Source: Viridibacillus arvi (GTDB lineage Bacteria > Bacillota > Bacilli > Bacillales_A > Planococcaceae). From it: a DNA stretch of 64,000 nt. The DNA lies in the NCBI RefSeq assembly GCF_001274945.1, contig NZ_LILB01000008.1, positions 272,106 to 336,105 on the forward strand, given 5' to 3'. The notes beneath the pieces are model-generated. The model was not told where the DNA came from. It saw only the letters and a list, made by a program, of their open reading frames with translations, and ran no database searches. Of the stretch, positions 18,378 to 27,536 are shown one piece after another. Position 1 is the first letter of the stretch, and every line of letters starts with the position of its first letter. The translations under genes and the position numbers were made by a program.

Positions 18378-18410
18378 AAAGCCGTCCTCGATTTAATGAG
18401 AACGGCTTTC
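18378..18410. terminator. Bidirectional terminator
   Basis: Stem AAAGCCGTCCTC / GAGAACGGCTTT (one wobble) between the convergent chemoreceptor and methyltransferase genes. It is followed by TTTC-rich sequence on plus and TTTTG on minus. Confidence 0.8.
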
Positions 18411-18414
18411 TTCT

Positions 18415-19254
18415 TTATTGACTAGGACTCCAATACAAAAGAGCAGCTTTAAATTGATGCTTATAAATATATTTACCTTCTTTGTATTCAACATATTTCT
18501 GCACTGCTACCTCAACTCGCGACTGCTCTACATTTGGCGTCAATAGCTTCACACTATTAGCATCAATCATCTCGTCGTAAGAATCATACGTATACGTTTT
18601 CTCTAAATCTACTATCTGACAATTTGCATGGATATCCAATTCATAGAGAATATTCATCAAATCTATGTAGTCTCTTCTAGGGTACTTCAACGAATAACCA
18701 AAGTTATTTTGTAAATCTATATAATGAGGTCGCATCGGTGCAAAAGTCACACCAATGATGGCTAACTTCTTGGCACTATTATGTATTTGTTGTAGCGCTC
18801 TCTTTATTTCATATATACGATAAAAACAATTCATTCCAAAAACAATATCATATTGCTCAGTTCTCTTATAATCCTCCCACTTCTCATGAATAAAGGAAAT
18901 ATTGTTGTAATTATCGGTAGTACATTTATTTTGCAAATAATCAATCATACTTGCAGAACTATCTACACAAGTCAGCTTATTTACGTGGTTTGCAAGTGGA
19001 AATGTATAATTCCCCCAACCAGGTCCAATTTCTAGAACCGTATCAGTTTGGTCGATGCGCTTTTTAATGGTTTGAAAGATACCCTCTGCATAAGGATCTG
19101 TCTCTTTACCAGCATTTTTTTGAATATATTGAGCCCAAAATTGCTCTTCTAAAGCATCATTGACCATGCGCTCTGGCATCTTCCCAGACCAATCTTTCAT
19201 CCCTTCTTGCCAAACCTTTTCGAAATCTACTTTTTCACGTGTCTCAATAATCAT
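18415..19254 (-). CDS. Class I SAM-dependent methyltransferase
   Basis: A 279-residue soluble protein with methyltransferase motif I VLEIGPGWGNYTFPLA (~residue 73), acidic motif II VDSSASM and post-motif region DIVFGMNCFYRI. The N-terminal ~65 residues are a separate helical segment. The ATG follows AAAGGAAG. The substrate cannot be inferred; similar proteins are annotated only as methyltransferases. It is a single gene convergent with the chemoreceptor. Confidence 0.8.
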   Translation of the reverse strand: MIIETREKVDFEKVWQEGMKDWSGKMPERMVNDALEEQFWAQYIQKNAGKETDPYAEGIFQTIKKRIDQTDTVLEIGPGWGNYTFPLANHVNKLTCVDSSASMIDYLQNKCTTDNYNNISFIHEKWEDYKRTEQYDIVFGMNCFYRIYEIKRALQQIHNSAKKLAIIGVTFAPMRPHYIDLQNNFGYSLKYPRRDYIDLMNILYELDIHANCQIVDLEKTYTYDSYDEMIDANSVKLLTPNVEQSRVEVAVQKYVEYKEGKYIYKHQFKAALLYWSPSQ

Positions 19255-19330
19255 TCCACACTTCCTTTTCCACTATATTCAAATTATTCATTATATTTAT
19301 CATATAGTGACAACACCACCGCCGCAACGA

Positions 19331-19359
19331 AAAAAGGATCGCACTCACAAGTACAATCC
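19331..19359 (-). terminator. Terminator of the DD-carboxypeptidase gene
   Basis: Minus-strand stem GGATTGTACT / AGTGCGATCC (two G-U pairs) followed by TTTTTT, directly after the stop at 19366. Confidence 0.75.
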
Positions 19360-19365
19360 AAATCA

Positions 19366-20253
19366 TTAGAATATTTGATTATAAACCGCAATCGCATCAG
19401 TCATATTAAACTGCTCCGTATTATGATCTCCAGGTGCTCCCGTTGTAATGAATATATACTGCTTCCCATCTTTCTCAGCTAAACTTGCCAAACAAAGCCC
19501 CGCTTTATCTGTATAGCCTGTTTTGCCACCTAAAATCATTCCACCTTCAATAGTAGTGGAGGGTAGCTTTTCAAACATTGAGCTATTAAAAGTAATGCCA
19601 TTTGGATGTACATTTGTTGCTGAAGTAGTATAACGCTTAGCCGTAAACACTTTATAGAATGTTTCATCCTGTAAAGAATAACGTAGTAATTTCGATAAAT
19701 CTTTAGCAGTTGAAAAGTGCTCCTTATCTTGTAAACCTGTAGCATTCATAAAATGCGTATCATTCATACCAAGCTGTTTTGCCTTATCATTCATTAACTT
19801 TACAAAGCCTTTCTCTGAGCCTGAAACTACAATAGCTAAGCTAATCGCCGCATCTGCTCCAGAAGGCAAAATATTTCCGTATAATAAATCACGTACTGTT
19901 ACTTGCTCTTGTGATACAAACCCTGCTACTGAAGCATTTTCAGCACGAATTTTATCAAATATCTCATCCGGTATTGTGATTCGTTGTTCTAAATCAGGTA
20001 AGTTCTCTATTGCTACAATGGCGGTCATCATTTTCGTTAAAGATGCAGGATATATTTCCATTTCACTTTGTTTATCAAACAAAACCTTTCCACTATTTAA
20101 ATCAACTAAAATGGCATTTTCACTGAATAGCCCCGATTCTGCCTGTGTTATTTGTTGCCTTTCATCTATAAATAAATTAGCAATCCATAGTAAACCTAAT
20201 ACTAATAGAACCATCACTAATTTAGTTCTTAATTTCAATTTTCTTTTCTTCAC
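19366..20253 (-). CDS. D-alanyl-D-alanine carboxypeptidase (peptidase S11)
   Basis: Secreted or membrane-anchored penicillin-binding protein of about 295 residues that trims the terminal D-Ala of peptidoglycan stems. An N-terminal hydrophobic anchor (~11-30) is followed by SLTK (SxxK nucleophile motif), SGAD at the SxN position and GKTGYTDKAG (KTG motif). No C-terminal PBP5-like domain is present, so it is a minimal enzyme. The start is the GTG at 20253: AAGGAG is nine bases before it, whereas the upstream in-frame ATG touches that site. Ala replaces Asn in the second motif, as in a subset of the family. Confidence 0.87.
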   Translation of the reverse strand: MKKRKLKLRTKLVMVLLVLGLLWIANLFIDERQQITQAESGLFSENAILVDLNSGKVLFDKQSEMEIYPASLTKMMTAIVAIENLPDLEQRITIPDEIFDKIRAENASVAGFVSQEQVTVRDLLYGNILPSGADAAISLAIVVSGSEKGFVKLMNDKAKQLGMNDTHFMNATGLQDKEHFSTAKDLSKLLRYSLQDETFYKVFTAKRYTTSATNVHPNGITFNSSMFEKLPSTTIEGGMILGGKTGYTDKAGLCLASLAEKDGKQYIFITTGAPGDHNTEQFNMTDAIAVYNQIF

Positions 20254-20341
20254 CTGAAACATCTCCTTTCACTTCTATTAAACCAAATAGAAATGAAGGA
20301 AGATTAAAGGAAATCTGATTTTTTTCTTAATTTTTCAAATT

Positions 20342-20376
20342 AAAAAGTCTTTGTTACATACAAAGTAACAAAGACC
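20342..20376 (-). terminator. Terminator of the MFS transporter gene
   Basis: Stem GTCTTTGTTAC / GTAACAAAGAC with a 7-nt loop followed on the minus strand by TTTTTAA, just after the stop at 20382. Confidence 0.8.
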
Positions 20377-20381
20377 CTAAA

Positions 20382-21557
20382 TTATATAGCTCGATTTACT
20401 GTTCTTCCACCAATTAGAGAAATGAAAAACACACCAAGTAACATGATTGATACAAGTAATAGGAAGCTATATTGCGTTACAAATTGTAAATAAAGTCCCC
20501 CTAAAAATGGTCCACTCAAGCTACCTAAGCTAAAAAATATACCGCATAGTAAATTACCAGTTGGCAACAATTCTTTTGGAGTTAAATCTGTCATATATGT
20601 AATTCCTAATGAGAATAATGAACCTGCAAATAACCCTGCACATAAAAAGACAACTGCTACTAAAATTTCAGATCCCTCTAGAAAGCTGCCGATACCGAAA
20701 ATCGTTCCTCCACCTGCTAATGCAATTAATAGGATTCTACGACGTCCAATCTTATCTCCAAGCATACCTAATGGCACTTGAGAGATAATCCCTCCTGCTG
20801 AGAAAGCTGCTAAAATAAATGATAACATTGCTACATCAAATGAAAGTCGTAGTGCATAAACCGGGAACAATGCATTTAATGAAGATTCTAAAAAGCCATA
20901 ACAAAATGGTGGTAAAAATGCTACCCAAGCATATCTCAGGGTCGATACATAACGTCCCCATGCTTTTTCATCTGCATTTGTCATTTGAATCGCCTCTGGA
21001 CGCTCATTTTTCAATAGAAAAATAAGTGACCATGCTACTAAACAAAGAACCGATGACACGATAAATGGTAGTGCCTCGAAAACGTTCATCAATGGTACAA
21101 ATAAAGGTCCGACTGCAAAACCTAGACCAAATGATAAGCCATAAATTGCGATACTCTTACCAAGTCGATTTGCTGGAGCCGTACTTGTAATCCACGTTTG
21201 TGTTGCATAATGCAATGCATGATCCCCAATACCGATCAGCAATCGTAATATAAACCAGAACGTTATACTTTTCCATAACGGAAACATGAGTAAAGATAAA
21301 AAAACGAGAGCTCCACCTATCACAATAATTGGTTTATATCCAAATTTGCGTAACGGTTGTTCAATAAAAGGAGCTATTAATAATGTTCCAATATATAAAC
21401 CTGTTGCATTCAAACCATTTAAAGCAGAAGAAACACCATCCTGCTCAAAAATCACCGACACAAGCGGCAATAACATACCTTGAGAGAAGCCTGAAATGGA
21501 GACCATAATTACCAAAATCCAAAATCTTCTCTTTTCAAAATTAATACTATGCTCCAT
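20382..21557 (-). CDS. Major facilitator superfamily transporter
   Basis: A 391-residue protein with twelve hydrophobic segments. The MFS loop 2-3 signature (GDKIGRRR) occurs in the second half. The start is the ATG at 21557 behind AAGGAGG; nine extra upstream codons have no binding site. It is preceded by a long leader with a strong internal hairpin (21653-21840), suggesting controlled expression. Substrate unknown; drug export is common for this subfamily but unproven here. Confidence 0.88.
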   Translation of the reverse strand: MEHSINFEKRRFWILVIMVSISGFSQGMLLPLVSVIFEQDGVSSALNGLNATGLYIGTLLIAPFIEQPLRKFGYKPIIVIGGALVFLSLLMFPLWKSITFWFILRLLIGIGDHALHYATQTWITSTAPANRLGKSIAIYGLSFGLGFAVGPLFVPLMNVFEALPFIVSSVLCLVAWSLIFLLKNERPEAIQMTNADEKAWGRYVSTLRYAWVAFLPPFCYGFLESSLNALFPVYALRLSFDVAMLSFILAAFSAGGIISQVPLGMLGDKIGRRRILLIALAGGGTIFGIGSFLEGSEILVAVVFLCAGLFAGSLFSLGITYMTDLTPKELLPTGNLLCGIFFSLGSLSGPFLGGLYLQFVTQYSFLLLVSIMLLGVFFISLIGGRTVNRAI

Positions 21558-21652
21558 TTCTTCCTCCTTGCGAATATACATCAATATAAGTACTACTTAA
21601 TTCTTGTACAATATTATCATAACTCGGTTGGAAGCTGATATGATTTTCCCCA

Positions 21653-21699
21653 CAAAAAATGAAGGCCCAGTTCACATTGATAACATGTGTACTGAGCCC
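21653..21699 (-). terminator. Leader terminator/attenuator upstream of the MFS gene
   Basis: Minus-strand hairpin of 14 bp (one mismatch, one G-U), arms 21685-21699 and 21664-21677, followed by TTCATTTTTTG. It lies about 100 bp before the MFS start codon and has no gene between it and 21840, so it looks like an attenuator in a leader. Confidence 0.65.
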
Positions 21700-21890
21700 T
21701 CTAACAATAACTAATATTCATTTTAATTTGCAGTTGCCTTTAAATCCTTAGCGGTAGTTCGCCGTTAACTGCTATCTCCCTCCTTCTACTACTGGATTTT
21801 CAATTTGCTTTTCTAATTTTTCTCCTTTCTTATTCTTGTATTCACTTTACCACAATACTTGAATAATGTAAATTTTCTAAATACAAATAA
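21700..21890 (-). promoter_or_regulatory. Structured leader upstream of the MFS gene (unidentified)
   Basis: A candidate promoter on the minus strand is TTTACA, 17 bp, TAAAGT around 21846-21874. The RNA would contain AAGGAGGGAGATAGCAGTT and later AACTGC, whose GCAGTT/AACTGC arms pair around an inner CGG/CCG stem, before the terminator at 21653-21699. I compared it mentally with the common Bacillus riboswitches (TPP, SAM, yybP-ykoY, ykkC, preQ1, c-di-AMP) and could not assign it. No leader peptide with a normal start was found. Confidence 0.4.
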
Positions 21891-21985
21891 CATTAAAACA
21901 TTTAATAAGTCCTAGTATTTCCGTAATTCAATTGAAAAAACTATACAAATCAGCTACTATTGGGTAGAAGAAATGAGGTGTAATG

Positions 21986-22174
21986 ATGGGTAAATCAATT
22001 ACAGATAAAGATCAACAAGTGACCTACCTAAAAGAACGTCTTCAAATCTTTTTAGAAGTGCTAGACGCAATTGACCCTGAAACTACTGAATTAGAAGATA
22101 TCGATCGTCTTATTCAGATGATGGACGATTTAGAAGAAAAAATGGATCAATTCAATGACAGACCTGAAAACTAA
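21986..22174 (+). CDS. SE1561 family protein
   Basis: A 62-residue acidic, helical protein (VTYLKERLQIFLEVLDAIDP...DIDRLIQMMDDLEEKMDQF) of the small SE1561 family found across Bacillales; function unknown. Two ATG codons adjoin; the second (21986) has the better spacing to GAGGTG. It has its own terminator. Confidence 0.82.
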   Translation: MGKSITDKDQQVTYLKERLQIFLEVLDAIDPETTELEDIDRLIQMMDDLEEKMDQFNDRPEN

Positions 22175-22202
22175 TTAGTGAAAATGAATAATTTTTATCA
22201 GT

Positions 22203-22234
22203 AAAAAAAGAGCGTGAATTCACGCTCTTTTTTT
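22203..22234. terminator. Terminator of the SE1561-family gene
   Basis: Perfect 32-bp palindrome: seven A, GAGCGTG AATT CACGCTC, seven T. Confidence 0.85.
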
Positions 22235-22301
22235 CATATTTTGAAAAGGGTATAATGAGTATTGGAATTAAAACATTTCCTTATTTGAGGGGGCAATTTA
22301 C

Positions 22302-23837
22302 ATGAATTTAGAAAAGCTTGAACAAAGCATTTATGATTTAGTAACTGAAACATCTACAAACTTACCAAAAGATGTACGCCGTGCAATAAAAAAAGCAAAA
22401 GATGCCGAAAATGCTGGCACTCGTGCTGCTATGAGTTTAGATACAATCGCTACTAACATTCATATGGCTGACGATAATATTTCACCAATCTGTCAAGATA
22501 CTGGACTTCCAACATTCAAAATTAAAACTCCTGTTGGTGTAAACCAAATTGAAATCAAAAAGGTTATCAAAAAGGCAATTGCTCGTGCTACTGCTGATGC
22601 TAAGCTTCGTCCAAACTCAGTAGACTCATTAACTGGTGCAAACAGCGGTGATAACTTAGGTGAAGGTCTTCCTGTTATGAAATTTGAACAATGGGAAAAT
22701 GACTTCATCGAAATTAAGTTAATATTAAAAGGTGGAGGCTGTGAAAACAAAAATATTCAATACAGCTTACCTACTGAATTAGAAGGACTTGGACGCGCTG
22801 GTCGTGACTTAGATGGAATCCGTAAATGTGTTCTTCACTCTGTATACCAAGCACAAGGACAAGGATGCTCAGCTGGATTCATCGGTGTTGGGATTGGTGG
22901 AGACCGCTCATCTGGATATGATTTAGCGAAAGAACAATTATTCCGTCATGTTGATGATACAAATCCAAATCCTGATTTGGCTAAATTAGAAGATTACATA
23001 CTTGAAAAAGCTAATACATTAGGTATTGGTACAATGGGCTTCGGTGGTGAAGCAACATTACTTGGCTGTAAAGTTGGCGTTATGAACCGTATCCCAGCAT
23101 CATTCTACGTATCTGTAGCTTATAACTGTTGGGCTTACCGTCGTATGGCAATCGATGTTGATGCTACTACTGGTGAAATCAAAAACTGGCATTACCAAGA
23201 CGGCGAGAAAATCTCGTTCAAAGACGAACCACAAACAGAAGAACCAAAATCAGAGAAAAAAGTTGTTGAATTAACAGCACCAATCTCTGAAGAACAAATT
23301 CGTTCATTAAATGTTGGTGATGTAGTTAAAATCACTGGTCGTATGTATACTGGCCGTGACGCTATCCACCATCACTTAATGAGTCATGACGCTCCAGTCG
23401 ATTTAAACGGACAAATCGTTTACCACTGTGGCCCAGTAATGGCGAAAGACGAAAATGGTAATTGGACAGTAAAAGCTGCTGGTCCAACAACTTCTATCCG
23501 TGAAGAACCTTACCAAGGCGATATTATGAAAAAATTCGGTATCCGCGCAGTTATGGGTAAAGGCGGTATGGGACCAAAAACACTTGCTGCTTTAGCTGAA
23601 CACGGTGGCGTTTACTTAAATGCAATCGGTGGCGCTGCACAATACTATGCGGATTGTATCAAATCAGTCGATGGCGTAGACCTAATGGAATTCGGTATTC
23701 CAGAAGCAATGTGGCACTTATCAGTTGAAGGTTTCACAGCTGTTGTAACAATGGACTCTCACGGTAACTCATTACACGCAGATGTTCAAAAATCATCTCT
23801 TGATAAATTAGCACTACACGCTGAACGCGTATTTTAA
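22302..23837 (+). CDS. fumA: Class I fumarate hydratase (Fe-S, single chain)
   Basis: TCA-cycle enzyme that interconverts fumarate and malate, 511 residues, with the alpha part (1-~290, fumarase domain) and beta part (~315-511, swivelling domain) fused, joined by an acidic/lysine linker (EPQTEEPKSEKK). Candidate ligands of the oxygen-sensitive [4Fe-4S] cluster are in SPICQDTG, GGGCENK and GQGCSAG; the beta part shows GRDAIHHHL and GKGGMGPKTL. ATG follows GAGGGGGC. The unrelated class II enzyme FumC is the usual Bacillus fumarase; none is in the window. L-tartrate dehydratase is a related alternative. Confidence 0.9.
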   Translation: MNLEKLEQSIYDLVTETSTNLPKDVRRAIKKAKDAENAGTRAAMSLDTIATNIHMADDNISPICQDTGLPTFKIKTPVGVNQIEIKKVIKKAIARATADAKLRPNSVDSLTGANSGDNLGEGLPVMKFEQWENDFIEIKLILKGGGCENKNIQYSLPTELEGLGRAGRDLDGIRKCVLHSVYQAQGQGCSAGFIGVGIGGDRSSGYDLAKEQLFRHVDDTNPNPDLAKLEDYILEKANTLGIGTMGFGGEATLLGCKVGVMNRIPASFYVSVAYNCWAYRRMAIDVDATTGEIKNWHYQDGEKISFKDEPQTEEPKSEKKVVELTAPISEEQIRSLNVGDVVKITGRMYTGRDAIHHHLMSHDAPVDLNGQIVYHCGPVMAKDENGNWTVKAAGPTTSIREEPYQGDIMKKFGIRAVMGKGGMGPKTLAALAEHGGVYLNAIGGAAQYYADCIKSVDGVDLMEFGIPEAMWHLSVEGFTAVVTMDSHGNSLHADVQKSSLDKLALHAERVF

Positions 23838-23851
23838 TAGAATCTTTATGG

Positions 23852-23888
23852 AACTCTTGGGGACTATTTATAGTTTTCAAGAGTTTTT
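23852..23888 (+). terminator. Terminator of fumA
   Basis: Stem AACTCTTG / CAAGAGTT with an 18-nt loop followed by TTTT, downstream of the fumA stop. Confidence 0.65.
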
Positions 23889-23962
23889 CATTTTCTACAT
23901 GCACATTTTCTCACAAACTAACATTTATTAAACAATGCACTTCCACAATTATCACCTCTATG

Positions 23963-23977
23963 TTATAATAATTCTAA
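23963..23977. promoter_or_regulatory. PerR-like box overlapping the pfeT promoter
   Basis: TTATAATAATTCTAA matches the PerR/Fur-family consensus TTATAATNATTATAA at every fixed position except one. A -10 hexamer TATAAT (23965-23970) lies inside it, with TTCCAC 17 bp upstream as a weak -35. B. subtilis pfeT (zosA) belongs to the PerR regulon, which makes the site believable. Confidence 0.65.
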
Positions 23978-24080
23978 ATTAAAAATGATTGTAAAAATGA
24001 CTGGTAAGCCCTTGTGGTAAGCCAGTTTTGTTCATTAATAAAGGTTTTGATATTGATATTCATTATCAGGAGGTATAACA

Positions 24081-25985
24081 ATGGAAACTATAAAACAACA
24101 AAACCACCCGCTAATTGAGAATATGAAGGAACACGCTGAACTAATCGCTGCTCTAGCTTCAGGTTTATTCATTTTAATTGCTTGGTTACTAGGAAAAAAT
24201 GATTTGAACACTTTATCTATACTTGTTTATGTCCTTGCATTTATAATTGGCGGCTTCGCAAAAGCAAAAGAAGGTGTTGAAGAAACAATTGCTAATAAGG
24301 AACTAAATGTAGAATTCCTTATGATTTTAGCCGCTATCGGTTCAGCAATTATTGGTTATTGGACTGAGGGCGCAATTTTAATCTTTATCTTTGCAGTAAG
24401 TGGCGCACTTGAAACATACGCAATGAATAAAAGTCACAAAGAAATTTCAGCACTTATGAATTTACAACCTGAAGAAGCGTGGCTAGTAAATGAACAAGGT
24501 GAACTCACTCGCGTCTCTGTCTCTACTCTAAAAAAAGGTGACCATCTTTTTATTAAACCGGGTGAAAGAGTTCCAGCTGATGGCGTAATTTTTGAAGGTA
24601 CTACCGCGATTGACGAAGCTGCGATTAGCGGCGAAGCAATTCCTGTTACTAAGCTTGAAGGTGATGAAGTATTTGCAGGTACCGTCAATATGAGTGGTGC
24701 AGTGACAATGGAAATGACGAAACCAAACTCCGAATCACTATTCCAGAAAATCATTGACCTTGTTCAATCTGCTCAAGATGAGAAATCACCTTCTCAACAA
24801 TTTATTGAACGCTTTGAAGGTACTTATGTAAAATTTGTATTAATCGCCGTTTTGCTAATGATGTTCATCCCCCACTTCTTACTTGATTGGGATTGGACAA
24901 CTACCTTTTATCGCGCAATGGTATTACTAGTTGTTGCATCACCTTGCGCTCTTGTAGCATCCATAATGCCAGCTACACTATCGGCCATTTCTAATGGTGC
25001 AAAAAGCGGTATTCTATTTAAAGGTGGCGTTCACTTAGAAAATTTGAGTGTATTAAACGCCATCGCATTTGATAAAACAGGAACACTTACACGAGGTAAA
25101 CCAATTGTTACTGAGTTTATAGTTCGTGAAGGTATAGATCAACAACAAATGCTCTCTATAGTCGCTGGTATTGAATCACAATCAAATCACCCTCTTGCAC
25201 AATCGATTACAGCTTATGCAAAGCAACAAGGGCTGACATCCTTCCATAAAGCTCAAATTGAAGACATTCCTGGTTGGGGTATGAAAGCAAATGTAGATAA
25301 CATTTCTTATAAAGTAGGCAAAGCTGATTTCGTTGGTCGTGAAGACGCAATGCGTTTTGCTAATGGGATTGCACTTACCTTAGCGGATGAAGGTAAAACG
25401 GTTATTTTCGTTCGTGATGAAAAAGGAATTGTTGCCATCGCTGCGATGAAAGATACGGTTCGTGAAGAAGCAAAACGTGCAATTGCTCTTCTAAAAGAGC
25501 TAGGTATTCACACAATTATGTTGACTGGGGATAATGAAAATACCGCTAAAGTGATTGCCAAAGAAGCAGGCGTTGATGCTTATATTGCAGAGTGTTTACC
25601 TGAAACAAAAGTACAACATATGAAAGATTTAATGGCTAAGTACAAACATGTAGGAATGGTTGGTGACGGTATTAATGATGCACCTGCACTAGCAACAGCT
25701 ACTACAGGGATTGCGATGGGTGAAGGAACAGACGTTGCATTAGAGACAGCGGATGTTGTATTAATGAAAAATGACCTTTCTAAAATTGCTTATGCAATTA
25801 AACTATCGCGTAAAATGCAAAAAACCGTTAAGCAAAATATTGCATTTTCTATTTCGGTCATTGCTTTGCTTATTATCTCAAACTTCCTACAAGCAGTAGA
25901 TTTACCTTTAGGTGTTATCGGACATGAAGGTAGTACAATTTTAGTGATTTTAAACGGTTTGAGACTTTTAAATAAAAACATATAA
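24081..25985 (+). CDS. pfeT: P1B-4-type metal efflux ATPase, PfeT (ferrous iron)
   Basis: A 634-residue cation-pumping ATPase. It lacks an N-terminal metal-binding domain and shows SPC in the transport site (~286), DKTGT with the phosphorylated Asp (~331), SNHPLA (nucleotide domain HP), GDGINDAP (~527) and HEGST (~614) in the last membrane helix. SPC plus HEGST define the P1B-4 subgroup, which includes B. subtilis PfeT, the Fe(II) exporter induced by peroxide. Zn or Co transport is the alternative. ATG follows AGGAGG. The PerR-like box upstream and the Fe-S fumarase next door fit an iron role. Confidence 0.88.
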   Translation: METIKQQNHPLIENMKEHAELIAALASGLFILIAWLLGKNDLNTLSILVYVLAFIIGGFAKAKEGVEETIANKELNVEFLMILAAIGSAIIGYWTEGAILIFIFAVSGALETYAMNKSHKEISALMNLQPEEAWLVNEQGELTRVSVSTLKKGDHLFIKPGERVPADGVIFEGTTAIDEAAISGEAIPVTKLEGDEVFAGTVNMSGAVTMEMTKPNSESLFQKIIDLVQSAQDEKSPSQQFIERFEGTYVKFVLIAVLLMMFIPHFLLDWDWTTTFYRAMVLLVVASPCALVASIMPATLSAISNGAKSGILFKGGVHLENLSVLNAIAFDKTGTLTRGKPIVTEFIVREGIDQQQMLSIVAGIESQSNHPLAQSITAYAKQQGLTSFHKAQIEDIPGWGMKANVDNISYKVGKADFVGREDAMRFANGIALTLADEGKTVIFVRDEKGIVAIAAMKDTVREEAKRAIALLKELGIHTIMLTGDNENTAKVIAKEAGVDAYIAECLPETKVQHMKDLMAKYKHVGMVGDGINDAPALATATTGIAMGEGTDVALETADVVLMKNDLSKIAYAIKLSRKMQKTVKQNIAFSISVIALLIISNFLQAVDLPLGVIGHEGSTILVILNGLRLLNKNI

Positions 25986-26020
25986 AAAAGAGAGTGACCA
26001 TTTAAGGTCACTCTTTTTTT
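25985..26020. terminator. Bidirectional terminator between pfeT and yfkH
   Basis: Stem GAGTGACC / GGTCACTC flanked by A and T runs. The right arm includes the end of the convergent yfkH gene. Confidence 0.85.
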
Positions 26021-26949
26021 CGTACTCCCAATATTTCTAGTCTCTTCTGCATAATGGCATTAATTTGTCCACTGGCCATTAAAATCATGCCTGTGAAATA
26101 TAACCATAACATTAATATGATAATTCCCCCGATACTACCATACGTTGCAGAGTAATTCGCAAAATTACTAATATAGTAAGAAAATCCATAAGATAATACT
26201 ATCCATGCGAACGTCGCAACAGCCGAACCGAGTAATACACTGCGTAAATACAACTTTATATTAGGTACAATCCAATACATCGTTGTTAATACTGTGAAAA
26301 TCAATAGCGGTGGTATGATCGAACGAATACTATTCCAAATCTTTAGGAAATCCACCTCTAACCCAAAGTAAGAGAATAGTATAACACCAATTTGCTTACC
26401 AAAGACTGATAGTAGCAATGCCACAATAATCAATCCTACTAATAAAAACGTGAAAATAACCGACACAAATCTCACTATGATGAATGGCCTTGTTTCGTCT
26501 TTATCATAAGAACGGTTTATCGATTTGATCAACGCATCTACACCTTTAGATGCTGACCAAATCGTACCGATAATACCTATCGACAATAATCCACCGTTCC
26601 TATTTTCTAAAACTTCACTAATTGTCCCATTTATCAATGAGTACACTTGATCAGGTAAAATGGCATTCAAAAACAAGTAAATTTGATCTGGATCAATATT
26701 TAAAAACGGCAGTAATGTCACTAAGAAAATGAGTAATGGAAAAAAAGATAATAGGAAGAAATACGCTAACTGCGCACTAAATCCCGTAATATCTGCATTT
26801 TTTATACGCTGTATAAACTCCATCAAAAAGCCTTTTGATGTCGTTATATCATTAACCTTTTCATCCTTATCCTTTTTCTCTATTTGCATCATCTTTACTT
26901 TATTAAATACAGTTGAAGACCTTGAATCATCACGATTGTTTCTACTCAT
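26008..26949 (-). CDS. yfkH: YihY/BrkB family membrane protein (YfkH)
   Basis: Inner-membrane protein of 313 residues with about six hydrophobic segments after a soluble, charged N-terminal stretch of ~45 residues. Family features are ADITGFSAQLAYFFLLSFFPLLIF near residue 55 and GTIWSASKGVDALIKSINRSYD near 135. The charged N-terminal extension is longer than in B. subtilis YfkH, but the ATG at 26949 has a good site (GGGGGAGAG). Function unknown. It follows the YtxH-type gene by 23 bp and forms an operon with it. Confidence 0.85.
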   Translation of the reverse strand: MSRNNRDDSRSSTVFNKVKMMQIEKKDKDEKVNDITTSKGFLMEFIQRIKNADITGFSAQLAYFFLLSFFPLLIFLVTLLPFLNIDPDQIYLFLNAILPDQVYSLINGTISEVLENRNGGLLSIGIIGTIWSASKGVDALIKSINRSYDKDETRPFIIVRFVSVIFTFLLVGLIIVALLLSVFGKQIGVILFSYFGLEVDFLKIWNSIRSIIPPLLIFTVLTTMYWIVPNIKLYLRSVLLGSAVATFAWIVLSYGFSYYISNFANYSATYGSIGGIIILMLWLYFTGMILMASGQINAIMQKRLEILGVRKKE

Positions 26950-26972
26950 TGATCTCTCCCCCTTTGTTCAGA

Positions 26973-27323
26973 TCAAAGATGAATTATGTTAGGATCTTCC
27001 TCTTTTTCTTTTGGAGATACAAACGCATTTTTAGTATCCTCTATTAGATTTTTCACTTGTGGTGTATATGTTCGAATCTCATCAACTTTTTCCATTAAAT
27101 AATCTTTTTCTGTTGAAAATGAATCATATAAAGTTTGATACTTTTCAACTTTATTTTGTACTTTTTCAACAAATTCATCACGATTTTTTGCATAGTACTT
27201 AACATCATTTGAAATGCTTTTAGCTTTTTTACATGTGCTCTCACGAGTACTGCGATCCAACATACTAATTGCTGCTCCAGCAATTGCACCAATTGTGATT
27301 CCTACAAATAACTTATTCGACAT
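26973..27323 (-). CDS. YtxH-type small membrane-anchored protein
   Basis: A 116-residue protein with a glycine-rich hydrophobic N-terminal segment (GITIGAIAGAAISML) followed by a long charged helical region (coiled coil likely, 30-100), the design of YtxH/gas-vesicle-like stress proteins. ATG behind AAGGAGG. First gene of the two-gene operon with yfkH. Specific role unknown. Confidence 0.7.
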   Translation of the reverse strand: MSNKLFVGITIGAIAGAAISMLDRSTRESTCKKAKSISNDVKYYAKNRDEFVEKVQNKVEKYQTLYDSFSTEKDYLMEKVDEIRTYTPQVKNLIEDTKNAFVSPKEKEEDPNIIHL

Positions 27324-27536
27324 TAAAAATTCCTCCTTGCATTTAATCCTTTTGAAATAGTATGCCCTTCTACTTTAACAATAAAACTAAAGTGATGGCT
27401 ATACAATGTAATCTCTTTAAAAAATATTTCTTGACTTATAGACAGAAAATTAAGAATAATAGTATGTGATGGGGAAATTAATAGAAAAAGGAGGAATAAT
27501 TTACAAATAAAGAAGTGGATAAGGGGGAATTATTAA

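Noticed and set aside
21720-21840. Leader peptide before the MFS gene
   Set aside because: The open frame ending VVEGGR-stop has no ATG, GTG or TTG at a suitable distance from AAAGGAG.
23999-24029. Possible riboswitch in the pfeT leader (two TGGTAAGCC copies)
   Set aside because: Only a short imperfect ACTGG/CCAGT hairpin is seen, with no terminator or known aptamer sequence.
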